DNA from: Mycetocola_A sp015752285
Lineage (GTDB): Bacteria > Actinomycetota > Actinomycetes > Actinomycetales > Microbacteriaceae
NCBI RefSeq assembly: GCF_015752285.1
Contig: NZ_JADOUY010000007.1
Coordinates: 1-64,000, forward strand
Reading direction: 5' to 3'
Length of the DNA: 64,000 bases
The first letter of the stretch is position 1; each line of letters begins with the position of its first letter. The translations under genes were made by a program, and so were the position numbers. Positions 14,233 through 22,154 of the stretch are shown here, piece after piece. The notes below the pieces were generated by a model. It saw nothing but the letters and a program-made list of their open reading frames with translations. It had not been told where the DNA came from and ran no database searches.

Positions 14233-16842
14233 ATGACTGGCACTCCCATGGATTCAGCTCGACCAGCGGCCGTTCGCGAGATCGTGGTGATCGGGGGTGG
14301 CCCGGCCGCTCACCGGTTCGCCGACGCCGTCCACTCGAGGGACGACGCCCGTACCCTGCACGTCACCGTCGTCTGTGAGGAGCCGTATCTTCCCTACGAC
14401 CGCGTCGCACTGAGCAAGCGTCTCGAGCATGACGCCGACCTCACCCTGCAGCCGTCGAACCTGTGGGACAACGACCACGTCACGCTTCTTCTCGGCGAGC
14501 GTGCGGATGCCGTCGACCCGGCTGCGTGCACGGTCACCACGTCGCTCGGCAGGACCCTGCCGTACGACGAACTCGTCTTCGCTACCGGATCGTCCGCTCC
14601 CGTTCCGGAGATCACCGGCCACGAATCAGCGAAGGTGTACCGCACCATCGACGACGTCGACTACCTGGCCGGTCAGGTCGACCGGCTTGCGCTCGAGCTC
14701 GGCCGCCCGGCGCGCGTGCTCGTCGCAGGAGGCGGCCTCCTCGGGCTCGAGGCCGCCGGGGGGTTGTCTCGACGTGGAGCCGATGCGAGCGTCGTCCACT
14801 CCGGGTCGTGGCTGATGTCTGCCCAGCTCGACGAGGGCGCCGGTCGTGCCCTCGGCAGGATCATCGCGTCGCAGGGCATCGGGTTGCACCTCGGTACCAG
14901 GCCCCGCAGTATCCTGCACGCAGAAGACGGAACGGTCTCCGGCGTGAAGTTCTCGAGCGGTCAGCAGATCGCCGCGGACCTCGTCGTCTTCGCCATCGGC
15001 ATCCGGGCCCGCGACGAACTGGCCGCAACGGCCGGGATCACCGTCGGTGAGCGCGGAGGAATCGTCATCGGCACCGATTGCCGGACATCGCTCGAGAACG
15101 TGTGGGCGATCGGCGAGGTCGCCTGCTTCGAAGGCCGGTGCACCGGCCTCGTTGCTCCAGCGAATGCGATGGCCGAGGTCGTCGCCGACCGGATCCTCGG
15201 CGGAGCGGCAGAGTTCACCACGGTGGACGACGCGACGAAACTCAAACTCTCCGGGGTCGATGTCGCGAGCTTCGGAGACGCACTCGCCACGACCGAGCAC
15301 TGCCTGGAGATCGTCTATGCGGACCCCGCGCGCGGCCTGTACCAGAAGCTCGTGATGACGGATGATGCAAAAACGCTTCTCGGCGCCATCTTCGTCGGCG
15401 ACGCCTCACCGTATGCGTCTCTGCGCCCCATGCTCGGGTCTGAGCTGTCGAGCGAACCGGCAGCCTACCTCTCGGCATCCGGAATGGAGGCGCCCGCCGG
15501 TGACGACCTCCCGGACGCCGCGCTGGTCTGCGCCTGCAACAACGTGAGTGTCGGAACGGTGCGCGACGCCGTCAACGGCGTCCACACCGATGCCTGCACG
15601 GACCTCGGGGAGCTGAAATCCTGCACCCGTGCCGGCACCCAGTGCGGTTCGTGCGTCCCGCTCGTGAAAAAGATCCTCGAGACCGAACTCACGAAGTCGG
15701 GGATCGCGGTGTCCCGCGCCCTGTGCGAGCACTTCGCGCTTTCACGCCAGGAGCTCTTTGAAACCGTCCGTGTCTACGAGCTGACCTCGTTCGACGAGAT
15801 CATCGCCCGTTTCGGCCACGGCAGGGGTTGTGACGTCTGCAAGCCGGCCGTCGCGTCGATCCTCGCCAGCCAGCACGACGGACACATCCTCGACTCCGGC
15901 CGTGGCACGCTGCAGGACACCAACGATCGTGCCATGGCGAACATGCAGAAGGACGGTACGTACTCGGTCGTCCCCCGCATCCCCGGAGGTGAGATCACGC
16001 CCCAGAAGCTGGCCGTCATCGCACAGGTGGCCACGGACTTCGGCCTGTACACGAAGATCACCGGCGGCCAGCGGATCGACCTGTTCGGCGCAAGGCTCGA
16101 CCAGCTGCCCCAGATCTGGAAAGTCCTCGTCGACGCCGGGATGGAGTCCGGGCAGGCGTATGGCAAGTCGCTCCGCAACGTCAAGAGCTGCGTCGGCTCG
16201 AGTTGGTGCCGCTTCGGCGTGCAGGACTCCGTCAGCATGGCCGTTGCCCTCGAACTGCGGTACCGCGGGCTCCGTGCCCCGCACAAGTTCAAGATCGGGG
16301 TGTCCGGGTGTGCACGCGAATGTGCGGAGGCGCGGGGCAAGGATGTGGGAGTGATCGCAACCGACAAGGGCTGGAACCTCTACGTCGGCGGCAACGGTGG
16401 CTTCCAGCCCACTCACGCGCAGCTCCTCGTCGGTGACATCGATGACGACACCCTCATCAGGTACATCGACCGCTACCTCATGTACTACATCCGCACCGCC
16501 GATCGGCTGCAGCGCACGGCCAGATGGATGGAGGACCTCGACGGCGGAATCGACCACGTCAGGGAGGTCGTCGTCGATGACTCGCTCGGGCTCGGCGACG
16601 AGCTCGAAGCGTCGATGGCGAAGCACGTCGACAACTATGAGGACGAGTGGGCAGCGACCCTCGCCGACCCCGAACGGCTGAAGAAGTTCCGTCCGTTCGT
16701 CAACGACGCGTCTGCGACAGACACCGGCGTCGCGCGGGTGCACGAACGCGGTCAGATGCGCCCGGCAACGGCCGTCGAGGTGGAGAGGGGAGACGCCGTC
16801 TACCTGACAGGGCCTACCATTCCTGTAAGGGAAGGGGCGTAA
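14233..16842 (+). CDS. nirB: Nitrite reductase (NADH) large subunit NirB
   Basis: NirB reduces nitrite to ammonium in the cytoplasm. The 869-residue protein has an N-terminal FAD/NAD(P)H oxidoreductase (VVIGGGPAAHRFADA, then LVAGGGLLGLEAAGGL). BFD-like [2Fe-2S] segments follow (CACNNVSVGTVRDAV, CTRAGTQCGSC, GRGCDVCKPAV). The C-terminal siroheme/[4Fe-4S] module has SCVGSSWCRFG (Cys-x5-Cys) and GCARECAEA (Cys-x3-Cys). The ATG at 14233 has GGAGG nine bases upstream and fits the family start. The stop codon overlaps the SUMT start (TAATG). Confidence 0.96.
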   Translation: MTGTPMDSARPAAVREIVVIGGGPAAHRFADAVHSRDDARTLHVTVVCEEPYLPYDRVALSKRLEHDADLTLQPSNLWDNDHVTLLLGERADAVDPAACTVTTSLGRTLPYDELVFATGSSAPVPEITGHESAKVYRTIDDVDYLAGQVDRLALELGRPARVLVAGGGLLGLEAAGGLSRRGADASVVHSGSWLMSAQLDEGAGRALGRIIASQGIGLHLGTRPRSILHAEDGTVSGVKFSSGQQIAADLVVFAIGIRARDELAATAGITVGERGGIVIGTDCRTSLENVWAIGEVACFEGRCTGLVAPANAMAEVVADRILGGAAEFTTVDDATKLKLSGVDVASFGDALATTEHCLEIVYADPARGLYQKLVMTDDAKTLLGAIFVGDASPYASLRPMLGSELSSEPAAYLSASGMEAPAGDDLPDAALVCACNNVSVGTVRDAVNGVHTDACTDLGELKSCTRAGTQCGSCVPLVKKILETELTKSGIAVSRALCEHFALSRQELFETVRVYELTSFDEIIARFGHGRGCDVCKPAVASILASQHDGHILDSGRGTLQDTNDRAMANMQKDGTYSVVPRIPGGEITPQKLAVIAQVATDFGLYTKITGGQRIDLFGARLDQLPQIWKVLVDAGMESGQAYGKSLRNVKSCVGSSWCRFGVQDSVSMAVALELRYRGLRAPHKFKIGVSGCARECAEARGKDVGVIATDKGWNLYVGGNGGFQPTHAQLLVGDIDDDTLIRYIDRYLMYYIRTADRLQRTARWMEDLDGGIDHVREVVVDDSLGLGDELEASMAKHVDNYEDEWAATLADPERLKKFRPFVNDASATDTGVARVHERGQMRPATAVEVERGDAVYLTGPTIPVREGA

Positions 16843-17621
16843 TGACGGATGCCGGAACGGTCGCGCTCGTCGGCGGAGGACCGGGCGATGAGAGCCTGCT
16901 GACAGCAGCAGCACTCGCCGCCCTCGGCCGCGCAGATGTCGTCCTGTACGACCGGCTCGCCCCGCACCACCGGTTGTCCGAGCTCGCACCGAACGCCACC
17001 CTCATCGATGTCGGCAAGCGCCCCGGCCATCACCCGATCGGCCAGGGCGGTATCGAGGCGCAGATCGTCGCACACGCGCTCGGCGGTTCGAACGTGGTCC
17101 GTTTCAAGGGCGGGGACCCCTACGTCTTCGGGCGAGGAAGCGAGGAGGTACTCGCCTGCCACAGGGAAGGCATCCCGGTGAAGGTCATTCCCGGCGTCAC
17201 CAGCGCTGTCGCCGTTCCCGCCTCCGCCGGGATCCCGCTCACCCACCGCGGGGTGAGTCACATGTTCACCGTTGTGAGTGGGCACGCCCCGCTCACCGAC
17301 GCCGAGCACAGGCACCTCGCCGGCCTCGGGGGAACGATCGTCGTTCTCATGGGAGTCGGCACCCTCGCGACGCTCACGCAGGGTCTGCTCCGTGAAGGAC
17401 TCGCACCGGACACCCCGGTCGCGATCATCGAGCGCGGGTTCAGCGAAAAGCAGCGCACCACGATCGCCGATCTCAGCTCGGTGGTGCACGTCGCCGCCCA
17501 GGTCGAGGTGCGCTCCCCCGCCGTCCTGGTGATCGGACGGGTCGTCGACCTGGCTTTCGACGGTCACCTCGATGCCGCCGCGCTCATGGATCGCGCCTCC
17601 CGGTTGGCGGCGTTCCAGTGA
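16842..17621 (+). CDS. cobA: Uroporphyrinogen-III C-methyltransferase (SUMT)
   Basis: It makes precorrin-2 from uroporphyrinogen III with two SAM, the branch step to siroheme and cobalamin. The 259-residue protein has VALVGGGPGDESLLT, VLYDRLAPH, VRFKGGDPYVFGRGSEE and GIPVKVIPGVTSAVAVPASAGIP in the expected order. It overlaps nirB (TAATG) and nnaR (GTGA), so the three are one translationally coupled unit. No separate precorrin-2 dehydrogenase gene is in the window. Confidence 0.94.
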   Translation: MTDAGTVALVGGGPGDESLLTAAALAALGRADVVLYDRLAPHHRLSELAPNATLIDVGKRPGHHPIGQGGIEAQIVAHALGGSNVVRFKGGDPYVFGRGSEEVLACHREGIPVKVIPGVTSAVAVPASAGIPLTHRGVSHMFTVVSGHAPLTDAEHRHLAGLGGTIVVLMGVGTLATLTQGLLREGLAPDTPVAIIERGFSEKQRTTIADLSSVVHVAAQVEVRSPAVLVIGRVVDLAFDGHLDAAALMDRASRLAAFQ

Positions 17622-18751
17622 GTGACGGGACGACGGGCACCGTCCCGGGCTTCCGCGCGGATCAACTCGAAGGATTCCGCATCGGCGTGACGAGCGACCG
17701 GCGCTCCCAGGACCTGATCGACTCGTTCGAAAGACGGGGAGCCTCGGTCGTCCACGCACCGACCCTGCGCATCGCGCATGCGGACCACGATGAACCACTG
17801 ATCGCAGACACCCGGGCGATTCTCGCTGCCCAACCGGATGTTCTCCTCGCGACGACGTCGTACGGTATCCGTCGCTGGTTCGAGATCGCAGACACCGCGG
17901 GCCTCGGCCACGATCTCGTCGATGCCCTGTCTGACACCGCGATCCTCGTCCGCGGTCCCAAGGCTCGCGGCGCCATCCGCGCCACGGGATTGAACGACAT
18001 CGGGATGAGCGACGAAGAGACGACCGCCTCGCTGGTGACCAAGGTGCTCGCCGACTTTCCACCGGGGCTCCGCATCGCCGTGCAGTTGCATGGCTACACC
18101 GATGAGGCTCAACTCGACAGGCTTCGCGCCGTCCATGCCGAGGTGCTCACCGTCGCGCCCTACCGCTGGGCGGATCCCGACCAGACCGACGATCGGGTGA
18201 AGAAGCTCATCGATGCCGTTCTCACCGGCGGCATCGACGTCGTCACCTTCACCAGTGCGCCGGCAGTCGATGCCCTGTTCAGCACCGCTGAGGCGCTCGG
18301 CCAGGATTCGGACCTCCTCGGCGCTTTTACCGGCGGGGTCATCACCGCGGCGGTCGGTCCGGTCACCGCGGCTCCCCTGCTGTCGTACGGCATCACCCCG
18401 ATCATTCCGGAGCGCTACCGGATGGGGGCGTTGATCCGCCTCGTCTGCGAGCACCTCGAGCAGCACGGAGTGATCAGGCTCGACACCCGTCACGGACCTG
18501 TCGCGCTGCGAGGATGCCTGGTCGAACTGCAGACAGGACGGGTGCAGCTCGCTCCGTCTGCGCTCATTCTCTTCCGACGCCTCATGCTCGCTGGCGGCGA
18601 CGTGATCTCCCGCGCCGAACTCGCCGCCGCGCTGCCCGGGAACGTCGACGAACACGCTCTCGAGGTGTCGATGAGTCGGCTCCGGCAGGCCCTGGGGATC
18701 TCCGGGCTCGTCAGCACCATCGTCAAGCGCGGCTACCGGATCGACGTCTGA
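17618..18751 (+). CDS. nnaR: HemD-like/winged-helix regulator NnaR
   Basis: The 377-residue fusion has a uroporphyrinogen-III synthase-like domain (about residues 15-260: GFRIGVTSDRRSQDLIDSFE, then DVVTFTSAPAVDALF) and a C-terminal OmpR/PhoB-type winged helix (VISRAELAAALPG, EVSMSRLRQALG, VKRGYRIDV). This architecture is that of NnaR, which activates nitrate/nitrite assimilation genes with GlnR in Streptomyces and mycobacteria. The GTG start overlaps the SUMT stop. Whether the HemD part is still enzymatic or only senses a tetrapyrrole is unknown. Confidence 0.85.
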   Translation: MSDGTTGTVPGFRADQLEGFRIGVTSDRRSQDLIDSFERRGASVVHAPTLRIAHADHDEPLIADTRAILAAQPDVLLATTSYGIRRWFEIADTAGLGHDLVDALSDTAILVRGPKARGAIRATGLNDIGMSDEETTASLVTKVLADFPPGLRIAVQLHGYTDEAQLDRLRAVHAEVLTVAPYRWADPDQTDDRVKKLIDAVLTGGIDVVTFTSAPAVDALFSTAEALGQDSDLLGAFTGGVITAAVGPVTAAPLLSYGITPIIPERYRMGALIRLVCEHLEQHGVIRLDTRHGPVALRGCLVELQTGRVQLAPSALILFRRLMLAGGDVISRAELAAALPGNVDEHALEVSMSRLRQALGISGLVSTIVKRGYRIDV

Positions 18752-18757
18752 CGCCCC

Positions 18758-19867
18758 ATGACCCTGTCATTCGAACCACCGAAGCCCGTCACCGAGGTGC
18801 CGGTGAGATACCAGCGCCAGACGGTACTGCCCGAAGTCGGCGCCGCCGGGCAGCACCGTATCTCGACGGCCCGGGTTCTGGTCGTCGGAGCCGGAGGCCT
18901 CGGCTCGCCGCTCCTGATCTCCCTCGCCGCAGCGGGGATCGGAACGATCGGACTTGTCGATGACGATGTCGTCGACGAGTCGAACCTGGCCAGACAGACC
19001 GTCCATCGGTCAGACAGCGTCGGCGAAGCGAAAACCGTCTCGGCGGCACGCACCCTGGCAACGGTCAATCCGCACGTCACGGTCGTGCAGCATCCGATGC
19101 GACTCGACACAGACAACGCCCTCACGCTCACGGCCGACTACGACGTCATCGTCGATGGAACAGACACGTTCGAAACCCACTATCTCGTGGCGGATGCCGC
19201 CGCGACGCACCGAATCCCACTCGTCTGGGGATCGGTCCTGCGCTTCGACGGGATGGTCTCCGTCTTCGATCCCGGGTCGGTCCCCGGCTCTCCGGGGTTT
19301 CGCGATCTCTTCCCAGACGAATCCGCGTCGAACACCGCCGAATCCTGCGAGCTCGTCGGCGTGCTCGGAACGAGTAGTGCCCTCGTCGCCGGGGTGATGG
19401 CATCCGAAGTGATGAAGCTCGTCGTCGGATTCGGCGAGCCGTTGGTCGGCCGGGTGCTCGTCATCGACGCCCTCACGGCGGGCTTTCGTGAAATCCCCCT
19501 GCAGTCCGGTGGCGCTCGCCTGCACACGCCGTCAGCAGCGGAGCCCGCAACCGTGAGCGCCGAGGAGTTCCACCGGTTGCGCGATGGTGGTCAGTCGGTG
19601 ACGGTGATCGATGTGCGTGAGCCAGCCGAACATCGCGAGTCAGCCATCCCCGATTCGGTGAACATCCCGCAGACCGACCTGCCCGATGCTCTCCGCCGTC
19701 TCGACAACGACCACCTTCTCGTCGTCTACTGCGAGAGCGGTGTTCGGTCCGCTGCCGCTGTCGACTACCTTCTCGCGCAGGGACACCAGGCGAGAAGTCT
19801 GGATGGGGGCATCCGCGCCTGGCGTCGGGGTCAGCCGCCGGCGAACGGCGGGAGCACGTCGAGCTGA
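18758..19867 (+). CDS. MoeB/MoeZ-like adenylyltransferase with C-terminal rhodanese
   Basis: The 369-residue E1-like enzyme activates the C-terminal Gly-Gly of MoaD and then sulphurates it. The ThiF/MoeB domain shows VLVVGAGGLGSPLL, LVDDDVVDESNLARQT and the cysteine in SCELVGVLG. The rhodanese domain (about residues 265-360) has its active cysteine in VVYCESGVRSA. The two zinc-binding CxxC pairs of E. coli MoeB are absent (GFRDLFPDE), as in actinobacterial MoeZ. It starts 6 bases after nnaR. Its 3' end runs 37 bases into the convergent moaD gene. Confidence 0.88.
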   Translation: MTLSFEPPKPVTEVPVRYQRQTVLPEVGAAGQHRISTARVLVVGAGGLGSPLLISLAAAGIGTIGLVDDDVVDESNLARQTVHRSDSVGEAKTVSAARTLATVNPHVTVVQHPMRLDTDNALTLTADYDVIVDGTDTFETHYLVADAAATHRIPLVWGSVLRFDGMVSVFDPGSVPGSPGFRDLFPDESASNTAESCELVGVLGTSSALVAGVMASEVMKLVVGFGEPLVGRVLVIDALTAGFREIPLQSGGARLHTPSAAEPATVSAEEFHRLRDGGQSVTVIDVREPAEHRESAIPDSVNIPQTDLPDALRRLDNDHLLVVYCESGVRSAAAVDYLLAQGHQARSLDGGIRAWRRGQPPANGGSTSS

Positions 19868-20097
19868 TCGCCGTCGGCGAGGAGCACCGAGCGATCGCGC
19901 GTGGTCAGGCCGTTGACGATGAACGAGCAACGCCCGAGGACGGTGCCCAACCGGTCGTCTCCGGATTCCGACGACCGTTCGACATCTCCGAGCACGCTGT
20001 CGATCGAGATCGGAGCGGCGTACCGCCTGCGCTCCTCGGTGCGCCCCACTCCGGCAGCAGCGCCGGCGAAGTACCGCACGCCGATGGTCACGGTCAT
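19831..20097 (-). CDS. moaD: MoaD/ThiS-family sulfur carrier
   Basis: The 88-residue small subunit of molybdopterin synthase has a ubiquitin-like fold and ends in Gly-Gly (LDVLPPFAGG), the thiocarboxylate site loaded by the MoeZ-like enzyme encoded convergently. The N-terminus VTIGVRYFAGAAAGVG and the middle FIVNGL are typical. It lies 3 bases after moaA, so the two form an operon. Its last 37 bases overlap the 3' end of the opposite gene. Confidence 0.87.
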   Translation of the reverse strand: MTVTIGVRYFAGAAAGVGRTEERRRYAAPISIDSVLGDVERSSESGDDRLGTVLGRCSFIVNGLTTRDRSVLLADGDQLDVLPPFAGG

Positions 20098-20100
20098 TTT

Positions 20101-21192
20101 TCAGCCACCGATCGCGCTCATCGTGCGTTCCGGTTGCACGAAATCCGGGCTGTTCACCTGGTGGCCTGCGGTCTTGCGCCACATCTCGCCCTGCCAGAGC
20201 CGCGCGAGGGTCTCGTCATCGGCGCCGGCACGCATGGGCCCGAGCAGGTCGGTCTCATCGTTGGAGAACAGGCAGCTGCGGACTCCTCCTTCGGCGGTCA
20301 GCCGCGTGCGCCTGCAGTCGTCGCAAAACGGCTCGGTCACCGACGCGATGATTCCGACGAAGCCGAGAAGCAGGTCGGAGCCGGGCCGCCGCACCTGCCA
20401 GAGTTCAGCGGGGGCACCATCCCGCGGGGCGGAATCGGGGGTGAGGTCGAATCCCTCAGACAGGATCTGTCTGATCTGCGCCGCGGTCACCATGCCGTCC
20501 CTCGTCCAGCTGTGGTCGGCGTCGAGCGGCATCTGCTCGATGAACCGCAACTGGTGGCCGGAACGCAACGACCAGTCAAGGAGCTCGACGGCCTGATCGT
20601 CGTTGACACCGCGGACGAGGACGGCGTTGATCTTGATGGATGCGAAACCGGCGTCGCCCGCTGCCGTGATGCCGTCGAGCACGCGCTGCAGGAACGGACG
20701 CCGCGTGAGAAGCGCGAACACATCGGGGTGCAGCGAATCCAGGGAGATGTTCAGCCGGTCCAGTCTGGCCGCGGCGAGCTTTCCGGCCCGCGAGCCGAGA
20801 CCGATGGCATTGGTGGTCAGTGAGATCTCCGGCCGGTTCGGAAGGCTTGCGCACGCGGACACGATGTCGATGAGATCCGCCCTGAGCAGAGGCTCGCCGC
20901 CGGTGAAACGGACCTGGCGAACCCCGAGCGTGGTGACGGCGATTCCGACCAGACGCCTGATCTCGTCAGCTGTCATCAGGGCGTCGACCGGCTGGCTGGG
21001 GAGTCCCTCAGCCGGCATGCAATAGGTGCACCGCAGGTTGCACTTGTCAGTCAGGGAAATCCGCAAATCGGTGGCGGCCCGACCGAACCGGTCGACGAGA
21101 GCATCCGTTCGCGGCCGGTCGGCCGGCAACGTCGCCGCGTCCGTGATCACGGCACTCTGACGGGTGCGCGGGATCCCCAGTGCAACGGTCAT
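20101..21192 (-). CDS. moaA: GTP 3',8-cyclase MoaA
   Basis: This radical-SAM enzyme starts molybdenum cofactor synthesis from GTP. It has the N-terminal cluster motif CNLRCTYC, the GGEPLLR motif, the C-terminal cluster cysteines (CDDCRRTRL, then C at VRSCLF) and the C-terminal Gly-Gly (SAIGG). The ATG at 21192 gives the family N-terminus; ATG 21219 is also in frame. With the inner start, a TACGCT box ends only six bases upstream, so the message may be leaderless. It is followed by moaD and divergent from moaE. Confidence 0.94.
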   Translation of the reverse strand: MTVALGIPRTRQSAVITDAATLPADRPRTDALVDRFGRAATDLRISLTDKCNLRCTYCMPAEGLPSQPVDALMTADEIRRLVGIAVTTLGVRQVRFTGGEPLLRADLIDIVSACASLPNRPEISLTTNAIGLGSRAGKLAAARLDRLNISLDSLHPDVFALLTRRPFLQRVLDGITAAGDAGFASIKINAVLVRGVNDDQAVELLDWSLRSGHQLRFIEQMPLDADHSWTRDGMVTAAQIRQILSEGFDLTPDSAPRDGAPAELWQVRRPGSDLLLGFVGIIASVTEPFCDDCRRTRLTAEGGVRSCLFSNDETDLLGPMRAGADDETLARLWQGEMWRKTAGHQVNSPDFVQPERTMSAIGG

Positions 21193-21234
21193 TCGGTAAG
21201 CGTAGCCGAGACCGCTCATGTCAGAGCCCCGGTG

Positions 21235-21267
21235 CCGTATCGTGCCGGTAAACTCGGCACGATACGG
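21235..21267. promoter_or_regulatory. Near-perfect 13-bp inverted repeat in the moaA/moaE divergent region
   Basis: ccgtatcgtgcc (21235-21246) and ggcacgatacgg (21256-21267) are perfect 12-base arms. One more G-C pair extends them to 13 and leaves a 7-base spacer. The spacer contains TAAACT, which could be the moaE -10 box, so a protein bound here would cover the promoter. It looks like an operator for a dimeric regulator of Moco genes; a hairpin in the moaE leader is the alternative. Confidence 0.6.
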
Positions 21268-21311
21268 AGGTGGAGACGCCGTCCGCTCCCAGCGTCGAGC
21301 GAAGGATCCTC

Positions 21312-21770
21312 ATGACACCAGACGACATCGTCACAGCAGGCGCCACGGGCACTGTGCGAGTCGCGTCGGTGACAGCCGATCCGATCGAGCTGGATGCCCT
21401 CCGGGCTGCGGTGACAGATGACTCTCGCGGTGCTGTCGTCACCTTCGAAGGGGTGGTGCGCGATCATGACGACGACCGCAGCGTCGCGTGGCTGAGCTAC
21501 TCGGGGCATCCGAGTGCCGAAGACGCGCTCCGAGCTGCCGCCGAGTCTGTCTGCCAGGATTTCCCGGCCGTCGCTGTCGCTGTCGCGCACCGGATCGGGC
21601 GTCTCGAGGTCGGCGGCCTCGCTCTGGGGTGTGCTGTTGCGAGTGCTCACCGAGCCGAGGCGTTCCAGGCCTGCGGTGCTCTCGTGGATCGGGTCAAGGA
21701 GAGCGTGCCGATCTGGAAAGAGCAGGCCTTCGTCGACGGTGGCACCGAGTGGGTGCAGGCGATCGGCTGA
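21312..21770 (+). CDS. moaE: Molybdopterin synthase catalytic subunit MoaE
   Basis: MoaE transfers sulfur from MoaD to precursor Z. The 152-residue protein has AVVTFEGVVRDHDD, the His/Arg segment AVAVAHRIGRLEVGG and the C-terminal catalytic block VKESVPIWKEQAFVDGG with its conserved lysines. The ATG at 21312 has GAAGGA upstream; the frame stays open further upstream into the inverted repeat, but that part is not family-like. It converges on rimM across a repeat-rich gap. Confidence 0.92.
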   Translation: MTPDDIVTAGATGTVRVASVTADPIELDALRAAVTDDSRGAVVTFEGVVRDHDDDRSVAWLSYSGHPSAEDALRAAAESVCQDFPAVAVAVAHRIGRLEVGGLALGCAVASAHRAEAFQACGALVDRVKESVPIWKEQAFVDGGTEWVQAIG

Positions 21771-21842
21771 CGCGGTGAGCCATCCGGCCTGCTCGTGGTC
21801 GAAGCCTCGCTCTCCGAAGGACCCAGCCGCGTTCCCTGGTCA

Positions 21843-21888
21843 GACAGAAATGGTGGCTGTGCGCGGCTCTAGCCAGCCGTTTGCGTCC
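21843..21888. repeat. 46-base direct repeat, copy 1
   Basis: It matches 21925-21970 at 44 of 46 positions (core aaatggtggctgtgcgcggc). The two copies start 82 bases apart, leaving a 36-base spacer. No cas gene or third copy is seen nearby. Confidence 0.8.
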
Positions 21889-21924
21889 GATGAACAACGC
21901 GACGACCGAGGCATCCGTTCATCC

Positions 21925-21970
21925 GACACAAATGGTGGCTGTGCGCGGCTCTATCCAGCCGTTTGCGTCC
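21925..21970. repeat. 46-base direct repeat, copy 2
   Basis: Second copy of the repeat at 21843-21888. The differences are C for G at 21929 and T for G at 21954. Confidence 0.8.
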
Positions 21971-22019
21971 TGTCGACAGCAACGGTGAAGGTCTTGAGCC
22001 TCACATTCAGGCGATTGCT

Positions 22020-22130
22020 CCAAATTCAGGAGAAACGCCGCGACACGCCGTCCACGGATGCCGGCGGGCCGGCGTGTCGAGAGAATCTCCTGAATTTGAC
22101 GTCTCGCGCTGGCAGAATCTCCTGAATTTG
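22020..22130. repeat. MITE/REP-like compound palindrome with an extra arm copy
   Basis: Outer arms caaattcaggaga (22020-22032) and tctcctgaatttg (22086-22098) are perfect complements. Inside them cgacacgccg (22040-22049) pairs with cggcgtgtcg (22069-22078). The right arm is repeated directly at 22113-22130 (17 of 18 bases). A degenerate left arm, cacattcaggcga, lies at 22002-22014. No coding capacity is present. The layout resembles a small non-autonomous element or a REP cluster. Confidence 0.65.
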
Positions 22131-22154
22131 TGGTCTGGAGAAGCGGCGGCGAGG

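Larger units (their letters stand above)
21771..22154. other. 384-base noncoding repeat cluster between moaE and rimM
   Basis: No gene is seen. The stretch has a pair of 46-base direct repeats (21843-21888 and 21925-21970). About 50 bases on, a compound palindrome (22020-22098) is followed by a third copy of its arm (22113-22130). It separates convergent genes at the right edge of the nitrogen/Moco insertion. Confidence 0.7.

Noticed and set aside
18758..19867. Loss of zinc cysteines in the MoeB-like enzyme as a defect
   Set aside because: Actinobacterial MoeZ-type proteins generally lack these cysteines, and the activity cysteines of both domains are present.
21843..21970. Two 46-base repeats with a 36-base spacer as a mini CRISPR array
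   Set aside because: Only two copies, repeats longer than usual, no third degenerate copy, no leader and no cas genes in the window.
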